Shown: positions 1 to 8,974 of the stretch, piece by piece
How positions within the stretch are numbered: the stretch's first letter is position 1
Layout of the letters: the number at the start of each line of letters is the position of its first letter
NCBI RefSeq assembly: GCF_000526935.1
Contig: NZ_JAHA01000019.1
Location: forward strand, 744,001-808,000
Source: Butyrivibrio sp. FCS014
Lineage (GTDB): Bacteria; Bacillota; Clostridia; Lachnospirales; Lachnospiraceae
DNA: 64,000 nt
Direction: 5' to 3'
Translations under genes and position numbers: made by a program
The notes under the pieces: model-generated
Told to the model about the DNA's origin: nothing
Databases searched by the model: none
What the model saw: the letters and a program-made list of their open reading frames with translations, nothing else

Positions 1-1154
1 AGTCTTGCAAAATATTCAGCCAGCATGAATCTGTCTGAAATGGCAAATATAACCCAGGTAAGGGGGATGAGCACAAGAACGTTGAAGTGTCCTATGAATC
101 TTCCGATCTTCCGGGGAAGGAATCTGAATACAAGATATTTCTCGCAGACAATGATGGCAAAGAGCACAAGGCCCCAGAGAATGAAGTTCAGGTTGACTCC
201 GTGCCAGAAGCCTGTAACAAGCCATACAACCAGGAGGTTAAGGAAGGTTCTTCCCTCTCCCTTTCTGCTGCCGCCCATGGGAATATAGATGTAATCCCTG
301 AACCAGGACCCAAGGGTAACATGCCATCTTCTGTAGAATTCGGATACGCTGCCGGACCCGTAAGGGTGGTCAAAGTTAAGTACGAAGGGAAATCCCAGCA
401 TGATGCCCACTCCGGCCGCCATAAGGGAATATCCCCAGAAATCGAAGTACAGCTCCAGCGAATAGGTAACAGCACCGAGCCAGGCAAGAGGTGTTGAAAT
501 GCTCTCATAGCCTATGGTACCGATCTCCTTCCAGAGCATTGCAAGGTGATCTGCCAGAAGTACTTTCATGGCAAGACCTGCAACAAAATAAAGAAGTCCG
601 TCCTCAAGTGCCACAAGAATACCGCGCAGCTTCTTTCTTCCTGAAGCATGTCCGGCTTTGCCTTCCGTATCAGTCAGCATCTTATTCTTTTCATAATCCT
701 CAAAGCGCATGATAGGTCCGGAGACCAGCTGAGGGAACATGCAAAAATAAGCGGCAACATCCTTAAATGCAGCATCCGCCTTCACTCTGTCCCTGTAAAC
801 ATCCGCCTGATAGGAAATCATCTTGAAAATATAGAAGCTTATGCCCACCGGCAAAAGACTGCTGTCAACATATTGTCCAAGGATCTTGAATTCCACCAGC
901 ATAAGCGCATCGATGAGAACTATAAAGATAAGCATGGACCTGCTCTTTTCGCCTGACTGCGTCCGGGCAAAAAGGAAGTTGACAATCACGGCTCCTGCAA
1001 GAGCAGGAACCATCCTAAGATCCCCCACCGCGTAAAACAAAAGACTCCCAAGTAAAAGAGTCCATGTTCTAAACCTGGAAGGGGTAAGATAAAAAGCTAT
1101 GACAAAAACAGGCAAAAACCTGAAAATAAAATTTAAATCCGAAAAATTTATCAT
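1..1154 (-). CDS. MBOAT-family membrane O-acyltransferase (AlgI/DltB-like), 3' end cut by window edge
   Basis: Reading from an ATG at 1154 (preceded by GGGGAA) the frame stays open to the left edge, about 384 residues without a stop. Hydrophobic segments alternate with the family's motifs: a central RRWHVTLGSWFRDYIYIP block and, further on, VTGFWHGVNLNFILWG, which carries the histidine that is invariant in MBOAT enzymes. Family members transfer acyl groups, usually acetyl or D-alanyl, to polysaccharides or teichoic acids at the membrane. AlgI-type exopolysaccharide O-acetylation is the closest match in wording of the motifs, but DltB-type function cannot be excluded because the neighbouring partner gene would lie past position 1. 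It is the last visible gene of the operon that begins at the GGDEF gene, 37 bp after the TPR protein stop. Confidence 0.85.
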   Translation of the reverse strand, partial: MINFSDLNFIFRFLPVFVIAFYLTPSRFRTWTLLLGSLLFYAVGDLRMVPALAGAVIVNFLFARTQSGEKSRSMLIFIVLIDALMLVEFKILGQYVDSSLLPVGISFYIFKMISYQADVYRDRVKADAAFKDVAAYFCMFPQLVSGPIMRFEDYEKNKMLTDTEGKAGHASGRKKLRGILVALEDGLLYFVAGLAMKVLLADHLAMLWKEIGTIGYESISTPLAWLGAVTYSLELYFDFWGYSLMAAGVGIMLGFPFVLNFDHPYGSGSVSEFYRRWHVTLGSWFRDYIYIPMGGSRKGEGRTFLNLLVVWLVTGFWHGVNLNFILWGLVLFAIIVCEKYLVFRFLPRKIGRFIGHFNVLVLIPLTWVIFAISDRFMLAEYFAR

Positions 1155-1191
1155 TTCCCCACTGACTTTTCCATAAACCGGTCACAGCCCG

Positions 1192-2610
1192 TCAGTTGCC
1201 GGAGTTGTTGATCTCCGCCAGCTTGGTCTGGGCACCCTGAGCACTCTTGGTATCAGGAAACTGTGTGACCACCTCATCAAATATTTCTTTTGCTTTATCT
1301 GTATTGCCGCTGGAGTAATAAGCATTGCCCAGGTAATACAGTGTATTAACGTTGGTATTGTCGTACTGATAAGCCTTTGCAAGATTTGCAATGGCTGTCT
1401 CATAATCCTCTGCCTTGTAGGCATCATAGCCGGTACTGTAGTAGTTGGCTGCAAGGCTCGGACCTACTTTTCCCATAAGGAAACTGTAGAGGGATGTAAA
1501 CTCCTCCGAAACATCTCCGCTTATGGCATCAAGGTCAAGTTTATCAAGAGCCTCCACCATTCCTTCGATATTACCGGGGTCTTCCATGTATATGTTTACC
1601 GCCTTCATAAGGCTGTTCATGGCTGCAGATGTGGAATCCACGCCCTCATAATCGGTAACCTGTGTACGAAGCTCTTCTATCTCAGACTCCAGGGATGCAA
1701 TCTTCTGCTCATTCTCATTGATCTGAGCCGACTTGGAATCAGACTCCTCGCTGATCCTGGCAATCTTCTCCTGGCTGTCAGAGTTCACCGTCTGTATCCT
1801 CTGAGGGAGGATAAGGAAACATGTGACAGCAACGCCCAGAACCAGTCCCAGAAGTATTCCCCATACCGAGTTGCTCCTGGTGATGGCTGACTTCTTAACC
1901 GGCTGGATTATCATCTCATTGCCGCTGTTGTATCTTATAACATCATCACTTTCGGACGCAGCAATATCGGATACCAGTTTGCCGCTCTCACCCGGAAGGA
2001 GCATACTGTCCGCTTCCTTGAGATATCTTTTGGCGATAACATTTCCGGTATCCAGCTTAAGAGCCTTCTGTGATTCTACTTTTGCCTTGTCCCAATTGCC
2101 GTTATTGAGATGTAAAAGAGCAAGTAAAAGATGTGCTTTTATAAATCCGGAGTTTAACTGAAGCACCTTCTTGAGCTGTATCACAGCCAGATCAAGGCTT
2201 CCCTGCTGGCAATAATTCAGCGCAATATTAAACTTTTTGATGGTCTGGTTTACACTCTCAAGACGTGATGGGTTGTTGCGCACCATGTCCATATATCCGT
2301 CGGCGATATTGTTATCAGTGCTGAGATTCTTGCTGATAACCCACTCCGAAAGGGCAGGTACTACCTCACCTGTCTCATAATAAACCAGTCCCAGAAGATT
2401 TCTTGCATCTATATTGTTCTTATCGAGCTTAAGGCTCTGTCTTAAAGACTTGATCGCTCCCGACAGATCGCGGACCCTGGCCTTTTCAAGGCCGTCATTG
2501 TAGTACCAGTTGGACATACTTACCAGTTTCTTGTAGATCCTAACCCTTGTTCCGCATCCGGGACATATATCCTTATCGTTTAACTGTGCTCCACAGCGAA
2601 AACATTTCAT
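1192..2610 (-). CDS. Zinc-ribbon, TPR and coiled-coil membrane protein
   Basis: This 472-residue protein starts with a CxxC...CxxC zinc ribbon (C3, C6, C16, C19), followed by TPR-like helical repeats over roughly residues 30-205. A single transmembrane segment lies near 248-268 (WGILLGLVLGVAVTCFLI). A glutamate/serine-rich coiled coil follows (about 275-320), and a second set of TPR repeats closes the protein (about 395-465). The arrangement predicts a cytoplasmic N-terminal scaffold, one membrane pass and an external TPR domain. No catalytic motif is visible, so it is probably an assembly or scaffold protein for the envelope. It starts 2 bp after the stop of the 54-residue gene and precedes the MBOAT gene, so a role with surface polysaccharide is possible but is inference. 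Confidence 0.8.
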   Translation of the reverse strand: MKCFRCGAQLNDKDICPGCGTRVRIYKKLVSMSNWYYNDGLEKARVRDLSGAIKSLRQSLKLDKNNIDARNLLGLVYYETGEVVPALSEWVISKNLSTDNNIADGYMDMVRNNPSRLESVNQTIKKFNIALNYCQQGSLDLAVIQLKKVLQLNSGFIKAHLLLALLHLNNGNWDKAKVESQKALKLDTGNVIAKRYLKEADSMLLPGESGKLVSDIAASESDDVIRYNSGNEMIIQPVKKSAITRSNSVWGILLGLVLGVAVTCFLILPQRIQTVNSDSQEKIARISEESDSKSAQINENEQKIASLESEIEELRTQVTDYEGVDSTSAAMNSLMKAVNIYMEDPGNIEGMVEALDKLDLDAISGDVSEEFTSLYSFLMGKVGPSLAANYYSTGYDAYKAEDYETAIANLAKAYQYDNTNVNTLYYLGNAYYSSGNTDKAKEIFDEVVTQFPDTKSAQGAQTKLAEINNSGN

Positions 2611-2612
2611 TG

Positions 2613-2777
2613 TTACTTGGTCCTCTTTGCAGTATCTGCCTCTTCTTTTGCTTCCTTAAGAAGCTTCACCAGAACATCCGACATGTCGTCCAGATCTCTG
2701 TTGTAGATAATATCTTCCGCATCCTGTATTTCAAGGCTGGGTTTGAATTTCTTAAGTTCCTCTTCAAAATTTAACAT
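2613..2777 (-). CDS. Small acidic hypothetical protein (54 aa)
   Basis: An ATG at 2777 preceded by GAGGAATGCT opens a 54-residue frame ending in TAA at 2613-2615. The protein begins MLNFEEELKKFKPSLEIQDA, is charged and predicted helical, and has no transmembrane segment or recognised motif. It sits 9 bp after the folC stop, and its stop lies 2 bp before the ATG of the TPR protein, so translation is probably coupled to both neighbours. The tight spacing and ordinary codon use support a real gene. No function can be assigned; a small partner of the TPR membrane protein is one possibility. Confidence 0.7.
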   Translation of the reverse strand: MLNFEEELKKFKPSLEIQDAEDIIYNRDLDDMSDVLVKLLKEAKEEADTAKRTK

Positions 2778-2786
2778 AGCATTCCT

Positions 2787-4166
2787 CTAAACCAGTGACT
2801 TGATCTCTCCGGCAAGATAAAGCGATCCGCCGGCGAATACCAGGTCTTTGGATTTCCTCATGGTTATGATGTCTGTTACGGCATCTCTTACATTGCTGTA
2901 ATACTTGATAGGCAGCCCGATGATACCAAGTTCGTCCTTGCTGTCCTCAAAGGCTATCTTGAGATCGGATACGGATACCGAGCGCTCCGTTGCAAGTGCA
3001 GACACAAAAATAGCTTCAAACTGCCGGCTCTTTAAGATTCTGAGGATCATATCCTTGTATTCCTTGTCTCCGACAACGCCAAACAGCAAAAGCTTCCTGC
3101 CTTCGCACTCAATCTGACTGATACTGTCAAGAAATGCATCGATACCGTCAAGGTTATGAGCTCCGTCCACATAGATTCCCGGACGTATCTCTTCCATCCT
3201 GCCTTCCCACTTGGCGGCAAGAAGTCCTTGTCTAATCTCAAGTTCCGAGATCCTTACTCCCAGATCCCTTAAAACCTCGAGACATGTCACTGCCACAGCG
3301 CCGTTTTCCGCTTGGTATCTGGCTTCCGTAGCAAGTTTCAGGTCGGCATATTTATCATATAGGGAATTATATGAAAAAGCAATGCATTTGTTGCCCGCGT
3401 CATCCCTTGAAAGCTCCACGTTCTCTATGTTTCTGCTCTCTACGGGGATAGCCCTGCAATTCAGTTCCAGAGCCCTCTGCTTGATGATCTGCGTACTCTC
3501 CGGTCTCTTGTCAAAAAATACTACGGGGACGCCGGGTTTTATGATACCGGCCTTCTCCGCTGCGATATCCTCAATGGTAGTCCCGAGGTATTGCATATGA
3601 TCATAGCCTATCTCTGTAATGACCGTAAGCAAAGGCTTCTCCACCGAGTTCGTGGCATCGAGCCTTCCGCCCAGTCCTGTCTCAAGGATCAGGAAATCCA
3701 CGGGATATACGTCATAAAGCATCATGGCAACAAAAAACAGAAGCTCGAAGTTCGTGGGAAAATATCCCTCTTTGCCAAACTCACTAATACGCCTTAAGGT
3801 CTCCTGAAATACCTCGACAAAGACGCCCTCACTGATGGGTTTACCGTCGATGGCAAATCTCTCGTTGAGTTTAACAAGATGAGGAGATGTAAACATTCCC
3901 ACGGAATAGTCCGCCTTAACAAGAGCCGATGAGATATAACTGCACACCGACCCTTTTCCGTTAGTTCCAGCCACATGTATTATTGGTATGTTTCTTTCGG
4001 GGGCTCCCAGGAAATCCAAAAATTCCCTGGTAGTCTCCGGGCCATGCTCATCAGTGAATCCCGGCACTTTGTTAAGAAGCGCCTCACACTCCTCCATGGT
4101 GATCTTTTCACCATTGTCGGAGCGGGTAAGGAATTCACTGACAGCCTGCTGTAAATTCTCGTCCAT
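2787..4166 (-). CDS. folC: Folylpolyglutamate synthase / dihydrofolate synthase
   Basis: This Mur-ligase-family enzyme adds glutamate to (dihydro)folate in the cytoplasm. The P-loop reads HVAGTNGKGSV (G67-S73 from the chosen start), followed by the family block MFTSPHLVKLNERF, then ETGLGGRLDATN, EKAGIIKPGVPVV, and the C-terminal DGAHN motif (YVDGAHNLDG). The frame is open upstream into valS. The ATG at 4166, just after the valS stop at 4192, gives 459 residues, close to the usual FolC length, so I prefer it to a start inside valS. The ribosome binding site there is weak. It lies in an operon with valS upstream and the 54-residue gene downstream; valS-folC adjacency is common in Firmicutes. 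Confidence 0.95.
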   Translation of the reverse strand: MDENLQQAVSEFLTRSDNGEKITMEECEALLNKVPGFTDEHGPETTREFLDFLGAPERNIPIIHVAGTNGKGSVCSYISSALVKADYSVGMFTSPHLVKLNERFAIDGKPISEGVFVEVFQETLRRISEFGKEGYFPTNFELLFFVAMMLYDVYPVDFLILETGLGGRLDATNSVEKPLLTVITEIGYDHMQYLGTTIEDIAAEKAGIIKPGVPVVFFDKRPESTQIIKQRALELNCRAIPVESRNIENVELSRDDAGNKCIAFSYNSLYDKYADLKLATEARYQAENGAVAVTCLEVLRDLGVRISELEIRQGLLAAKWEGRMEEIRPGIYVDGAHNLDGIDAFLDSISQIECEGRKLLLFGVVGDKEYKDMILRILKSRQFEAIFVSALATERSVSVSDLKIAFEDSKDELGIIGLPIKYYSNVRDAVTDIITMRKSKDLVFAGGSLYLAGEIKSLV

Positions 4167-4191
4167 AAAACCGTCCGTTACCGCGCAGAGA

Positions 4192-6864
4192 TCACTTTGT
4201 AAGCTGAGCAAGACGCTCTGTGATCTGATCGTAAGTCTGCTGGTATTTCTGCTGTTTTTCTTTTTCCTCTGCGATCTTGTCTGCAGGAGCCTTTGACAGG
4301 AACTTCTCATTGCTGAGCATGTTCTGTGATCTCTTGAGCTCTCCCTCAAGCTTCTTCTGCTCTTTGGTAAGACGCTCTATCTCTGCTGCGATATCAACAA
4401 GATCAGAGAAAGGAATATATACTGTCGCATCAGGCAGCACTACGGAAACCGCATCATCAGCAATTCCGTCCTTGCCGCTCTGGCAAACTGATTCCGAAGC
4501 ATAAGCCAGTGACTCAAAGAAGAGTCTTGAAGAACTGAAGATATCCAGAACTTCGCTGTTATCGCTTACTACGAATACCTTGGCCTTTCTTGAAGGAGCT
4601 ACGTTCATCTGTGTTCTTACGTTACGGATGCCGCGAACTGCCTCCTTGATGGTCTCAATGGCCTTCTCATCCTCTTCGAAGTTCCACTCATCCTTATATA
4701 CAGGCCAGTCAGAGATCATAATGGACTCTTCTTCGTCCTGAAGAGTACAGAAAATCTCCTCTGTGATGAAAGGCATGTAAGGATGAAGGAGCTTAAGTGC
4801 ATTTATAAGAACTGTCTGCAGAGTCCACAGAGCTGCCTCATGGGATGCTGCGTCGTCTGAGTTGTAAAGACGGGGTTTAACCATCTCAATGTACCAGTCG
4901 CAGAACTCATCCCAGATAAAGTCGTATACCTTCTGAACAGCGATTCCAAGTTCGAACTTGTCCATGTTCTCGGTAACTTCCTTAATGGTCTTATTGAGCT
5001 TGGAAAGTATCCACTTATCAGCCTTCTCAAGATTTGCCGGCATAGGCTGGTGAATAGCGGAAGGTGCATTCTCCGCCATGTTCATCATGATGAACCTTGA
5101 TGCATTCCATACCTTATTGGCAAAGTTACGGCTGTTCTCAACTCTCTCATTGTAGAAACGCATGTCGTTTCCGGGAGCATTACCTGTCACGATGGTAAGA
5201 CGCAGGGCATCAGCACCGTAGTTCTCGATAACCTCCAGAGGATCGATACCGTTTCCTAAGGATTTACTCATCTTCCTGCCCTGGGAATCCCTGATAAGAC
5301 CATGGAAAAGAACTGTCTTGAAGGGGTAGGTTCCCATCTGCTCATAGCTTGAGAAGATCATTCTGATAACCCAGAAGAAGATGATGTCATAGCCGGTAAC
5401 AAGTACGTCTGTAGGGAAGAAGTACTTAAGTTCCCTGGTGTCATGAGGCCATCCGAGGGTCTCGAAAGGCCACAGGGCTGATGAAAACCAGGTATCCAGT
5501 GTATCGGGATCCTGTGTAAAGTGGGTGTGGCCGCACTTAGGGCATACAGCCGGTGTCTCTTTTGCCACAACAACTTCACCGCACTTATCGCAGTAATATG
5601 CGGGAATCCTGTGTCCCCACCAGAGCTGTCTTGAAATACACCAGTCTCTGATATTATCTGTCCAGTTGTAATAGATCTTGTCCATTCTCGGAGGGATAAG
5701 CTTGATCTCGCCCTCTTTAACAGCCTTAACTGCGGGCTTGATGAGCTCGTCCATCTTAACGAACCACTGAGCCTTGATCATGGGCTCTACGGTTGTATGG
5801 CAGCGGTCATGGGTTCCAACGTTGTGAGAATAATCCTCGATCTCAACAAGAAGACCCATCTCCTCAAGTTCCTTAACGATGGCTTCTCTGCACTCGTATC
5901 TGTCCATGCCCTCAAACTTGCCGCCGTTGGCATTGATGGTGGCATCGTCATTGAGGATATTAACCTCGGGAAGATTGTGACGCTTTCCTACCTCGAAGTC
6001 GTTAGGGTCGTGAGCGGGTGTGATCTTAACCACGCCGGTACCGAATTCCATATCTACATAGCTGTCCTCTACAATAGGAAGCTCTCTGTTAACAATAGGT
6101 AAAAGAACCTTCTTGCCCCTGTAGTCCTTGTATCTGTCATCCTCGGGATTTACCGCTACAGCAGTATCGCCGAGCATGGTCTCGGGACGGGTTGTTGCAA
6201 ACTCAATGAACTTTGTTGTGGAAACAGAGCCGTCATCCTCGATAAGAGGGTACTTGATGTGCCAAAGATGGCCAGCCTGCTCCTCGTACTCAACCTCAGC
6301 ATCCGAAATGGAGGTCTTACAAACAGGACACCAGTTTACAATTCTGCTGCCCTTATAGATATAGCCTTTCTCGTGCATCTTGAGGAAAACTTCGGTAACT
6401 GCTTCGTTACATCCCTCATCCATGGTGAAACGCTCTCTGTCCCAGTCGCAGGAAGAGCCCAGTTTCTTAAGCTGGGAAACGATGGTTCCGCCGTACTCCT
6501 TCTTCCACTCCCAGGCCTTCTCAAGGAATTTCTCTCTTCCGAGCTCTCTTTTGTCTATTCCCTGTTTCTTGAGCTCATTAGTGATCCTGACCTCGGTAGC
6601 AATGCTGGCGTGGTCTGTTCCGGGCTGCCAGAGTGCATTGTAGCCCTGCATTCTCTTCCATCTGATAAGGATGTCCTGAAGGGTCTGGTCAAAGGCATGA
6701 CCCATGTGGAGCTTACCTGTGATGTTTGGCGGCGGGATAACAATGGTAAAGGGTTTCTTGGTCTCATCAACCTCTGCGTGGAAGTACTTCTTCTCCTCCC
6801 ACTTGGAGTAGAGACGACCCTCTATATCCTTTGGATTATAGGTTTTTTCTAGTTCTTTTTTCAT
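4192..6864 (-). CDS. valS: Valyl-tRNA synthetase
   Basis: An 890-residue class I aminoacyl-tRNA synthetase that charges tRNA-Val. The ATP-binding HIGH-type motif is PPNITGKLHMGHA (HMGH at 53-56), and the second signature is GRKMSKSLGNGIDP around residue 540. Between them lies the editing domain, with TTRPETMLGDTAVAVNP. Zinc-finger-like cysteine pairs are seen (CPVC; CDKCGE...CPKCGH), and a C-terminal coiled-coil arm ends the protein (residues about 820-890), as in other ValRS. The start ATG follows AAGGAGACAATT. It sits only 24 bp after the stop of the diguanylate cyclase gene, so it has no room for its own T-box leader and is probably transcribed from the promoter at 8569-8597. Confidence 0.97.
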   Translation of the reverse strand: MKKELEKTYNPKDIEGRLYSKWEEKKYFHAEVDETKKPFTIVIPPPNITGKLHMGHAFDQTLQDILIRWKRMQGYNALWQPGTDHASIATEVRITNELKKQGIDKRELGREKFLEKAWEWKKEYGGTIVSQLKKLGSSCDWDRERFTMDEGCNEAVTEVFLKMHEKGYIYKGSRIVNWCPVCKTSISDAEVEYEEQAGHLWHIKYPLIEDDGSVSTTKFIEFATTRPETMLGDTAVAVNPEDDRYKDYRGKKVLLPIVNRELPIVEDSYVDMEFGTGVVKITPAHDPNDFEVGKRHNLPEVNILNDDATINANGGKFEGMDRYECREAIVKELEEMGLLVEIEDYSHNVGTHDRCHTTVEPMIKAQWFVKMDELIKPAVKAVKEGEIKLIPPRMDKIYYNWTDNIRDWCISRQLWWGHRIPAYYCDKCGEVVVAKETPAVCPKCGHTHFTQDPDTLDTWFSSALWPFETLGWPHDTRELKYFFPTDVLVTGYDIIFFWVIRMIFSSYEQMGTYPFKTVLFHGLIRDSQGRKMSKSLGNGIDPLEVIENYGADALRLTIVTGNAPGNDMRFYNERVENSRNFANKVWNASRFIMMNMAENAPSAIHQPMPANLEKADKWILSKLNKTIKEVTENMDKFELGIAVQKVYDFIWDEFCDWYIEMVKPRLYNSDDAASHEAALWTLQTVLINALKLLHPYMPFITEEIFCTLQDEEESIMISDWPVYKDEWNFEEDEKAIETIKEAVRGIRNVRTQMNVAPSRKAKVFVVSDNSEVLDIFSSSRLFFESLAYASESVCQSGKDGIADDAVSVVLPDATVYIPFSDLVDIAAEIERLTKEQKKLEGELKRSQNMLSNEKFLSKAPADKIAEEKEKQQKYQQTYDQITERLAQLTK

Positions 6865-6888
6865 AATTGTCTCCTTATAAAACGGGTA

Positions 6889-8526
6889 TCAGCTGTGCTG
6901 TGCTTTATCCAGTGACTTCTTGGAGATCACTGCATCATGAAGCAGCACCACTTCACCCTTCTTATGATCTTTTACCTCGTAAAGCGCATTATCTGCGGCA
7001 TACATGTAATCCCAAAGCTTGTTGTTCTCCTTGGGTACTGAATTTCTTATTCCCTGTGAAATGGTAACATATCCCACCTCACGGTTACGGTCACTTCGGA
7101 TCTTGAAGCCGGCCACCTGATTGCGGAGGCCCATTGCGAAACTCATGATCTGCTCATCAGTCATATCTTCATATATAATGACAAATTCGTCTCCGCCGTA
7201 TCTGAAAGCATGGATTCCTTCATTGCTGCGGCACAGGGCGATAATGGAATCAGCTATCCTCTTAAGGCACTGGTCACCTGCCTGATGCCCATAGGTATCA
7301 TTATAATATTTGAAGTTATCCACATCAAGAAGTTCCACAGCCAGTGAATACTTGCCCGCATAGGCCTTCTCAAAGGCCGCCTCTGCGAACTTATTGAGGC
7401 TGTATCTGTTGCCAAGTCCGGTAAGTGAGTCTGTCTCAGCCTGCTTCTGCAGCACTGAGTTCTCCTTTTCTATGACAGCCAGCCTGTTCCTCATATTTAA
7501 AAAGAACTTGTGGTTGGCGATACTCTCTTTTTCCTGCTCCATGGAAGCTGTAAAGAATTCCTCGTAAGCCTTGGCTTTCTTGTCTTCCTTGCCCATCTTC
7601 TCATAAAACTCTATCTTAAGCTTGGCATAGCCCTTCTTCAGATTGGGGATGTTGAGTTCGGTCAGCGAGATCTCAATGTTCTTGATGATCCTCGTGACCT
7701 CTCCGACTCGTCCGACCCCCATGAGGAAGCGGCACACGCCAAAGGTGTCTTCCATACCGTCCAGGGGGATCTTGTCATTCTGAAGTGTCACGGAAAGCAT
7801 ATCCGCATACTTTTCAAAAAGATCCATCTCCCCGAGATAATAGAATCCTCTCATTAAAATATCCAGAACCGGAAGATCAAGGAAGTATTCCCTGCTCACA
7901 GCCCTGTCCTGTTCCAGCTGGTTGATGCCCTGAAGGCACTTCTCCACGGAATCCTTCTTATCAAGAAGTATGTAGCAATCCGCCTGGAAGCAATAGCAAT
8001 AAAGAAGGTTTCTGAAGTACAGACTGTCCTTCTTGTTGCGGCGTATTCCTTTATATGCCGCCCTGATATGTGCCAGTGCGGATTTGATGTCTCCGTTGTC
8101 GAAATAGATCTGTCCGATATTGAACTGAAGAAAGCCTGAAATACTGGACTTTGTCGGCATCTCTTCACAATACTTGAGGCCTGTCAGATAGAAATCCAGT
8201 GCAAGCTCGGGATTGCCGTGGCTCAAAGCATCAATTCCCAGAAGGTTGTAGCATCTGGCCAGGTGCTCCAAATCACCGCAGGTCTGCAAAAGCTCGATGG
8301 CTTTCAGCAGATTAAGATTGAATTTTTTGTTGTCTGTACTTATAAGATAGTAAGCATCCGCAAGGTAATAATAAGCATATCCCAGAAGCTGGGTATCGCC
8401 CTCATCCTTGGCCTTGCGAAGGAGCTGATTGCAGGTCCCGATAAGATTTGGAGACAACTGCGCACGTTCCGTCAGCATTTTGCTGTTAAGTTCAGTGATT
8501 TCCCGACCGTAATCTTCTATATTCAT
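6889..8526 (-). CDS. TPR-GGDEF diguanylate cyclase
   Basis: The 545-residue protein has helical TPR-like repeats over about residues 1-330, a short coiled-coil linker (350-365) and a C-terminal GGDEF domain. The active-site signature RYGGDEF is intact (GGDEF at 444-448), and the metal-binding DVDNFKYYND motif is at about 401-410. Active GGDEF domains join two GTP into cyclic-di-GMP. The usual allosteric RxxD inhibitory site is not in its normal position; RSNE at 433-436 is the nearest sequence, so feedback inhibition may be absent. No membrane segment is seen, so it should be cytosolic, with the TPR part sensing a partner. Start ATG at 8526 after GGAG. It is the first gene of the operon that includes valS and folC. 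Confidence 0.9.
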   Translation of the reverse strand: MNIEDYGREITELNSKMLTERAQLSPNLIGTCNQLLRKAKDEGDTQLLGYAYYYLADAYYLISTDNKKFNLNLLKAIELLQTCGDLEHLARCYNLLGIDALSHGNPELALDFYLTGLKYCEEMPTKSSISGFLQFNIGQIYFDNGDIKSALAHIRAAYKGIRRNKKDSLYFRNLLYCYCFQADCYILLDKKDSVEKCLQGINQLEQDRAVSREYFLDLPVLDILMRGFYYLGEMDLFEKYADMLSVTLQNDKIPLDGMEDTFGVCRFLMGVGRVGEVTRIIKNIEISLTELNIPNLKKGYAKLKIEFYEKMGKEDKKAKAYEEFFTASMEQEKESIANHKFFLNMRNRLAVIEKENSVLQKQAETDSLTGLGNRYSLNKFAEAAFEKAYAGKYSLAVELLDVDNFKYYNDTYGHQAGDQCLKRIADSIIALCRSNEGIHAFRYGGDEFVIIYEDMTDEQIMSFAMGLRNQVAGFKIRSDRNREVGYVTISQGIRNSVPKENNKLWDYMYAADNALYEVKDHKKGEVVLLHDAVISKKSLDKAQHS

Positions 8527-8568
8527 ACACCGTCTCCAAATTACTCTCTCCCAAAACTAATATTCAAT

Positions 8569-8597
8569 ATTTTACATCAACAACAGGAAGCTATCAA
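8569..8597 (-). promoter_or_regulatory. Sigma-A promoter of the GGDEF-valS-folC operon
   Basis: On the minus strand TTGATA and TAAAAT are separated by 17 bp, each one mismatch from consensus. The -10 lies 43 bp upstream of the GGDEF start codon. Confidence 0.7.
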
Positions 8598-8974
8598 GGA
8601 AGAAGTATAATTAGTGCAAAGTCGCATAGATACTGGGTTTCACGTGCTTTTATGACATGTGCGTCGTTTAATATTTTAGTTTACATAATGTCATTAACCT
8701 TTCCGGTCATTAGCCTGTTTTTAAAGTTAATCCACAGTTCTTTTATCAGCATATTTAAATGCCCTATTTATGCGGTGTCCGAAAGTATGTTCTTCGAATA
8801 ATCCCCAATTTCCACAGAGTTATCCACATGACGCCTCCGTCATTAAAAGCCAACTTTCATATCATTTGTCTGTATATTTAGCTAATTGTTGGACAGTTTC
8901 GAACATTTTTGTTGTTTTTGTGGTTTACATAAATTTCTCTTTGTCAGTATTATGTCAACCTCATATTATGTTTT
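8598..8974. other. Gene-poor AT-rich spacer with DnaA-box-like motifs
   Basis: This is the remaining part of a roughly 450-bp stretch with no convincing gene. It holds a perfect DnaA-box sequence TTATCCACA at 8820-8828, a near copy TTTCCACAG just before it (8810-8818), and TTAATCCACA at 8727-8736. On the minus strand a 21-codon frame (8764-8829) has a good GGAGGCGTC ribosome binding site, but nothing else supports it. No clear terminator hairpin was found for the helicase gene that ends at 8975. Confidence 0.4.

Noticed and set aside
4167-4349. folC start extended into valS
   Set aside because: The extension overlaps valS by about 150 bp in another frame and gives a basic, non-family N terminus; the ATG at 4166 fits the usual length.
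6865-6888. T-box leader for valS
   Set aside because: Only 24 bp separate valS from the previous gene, and no T-box motif is seen.
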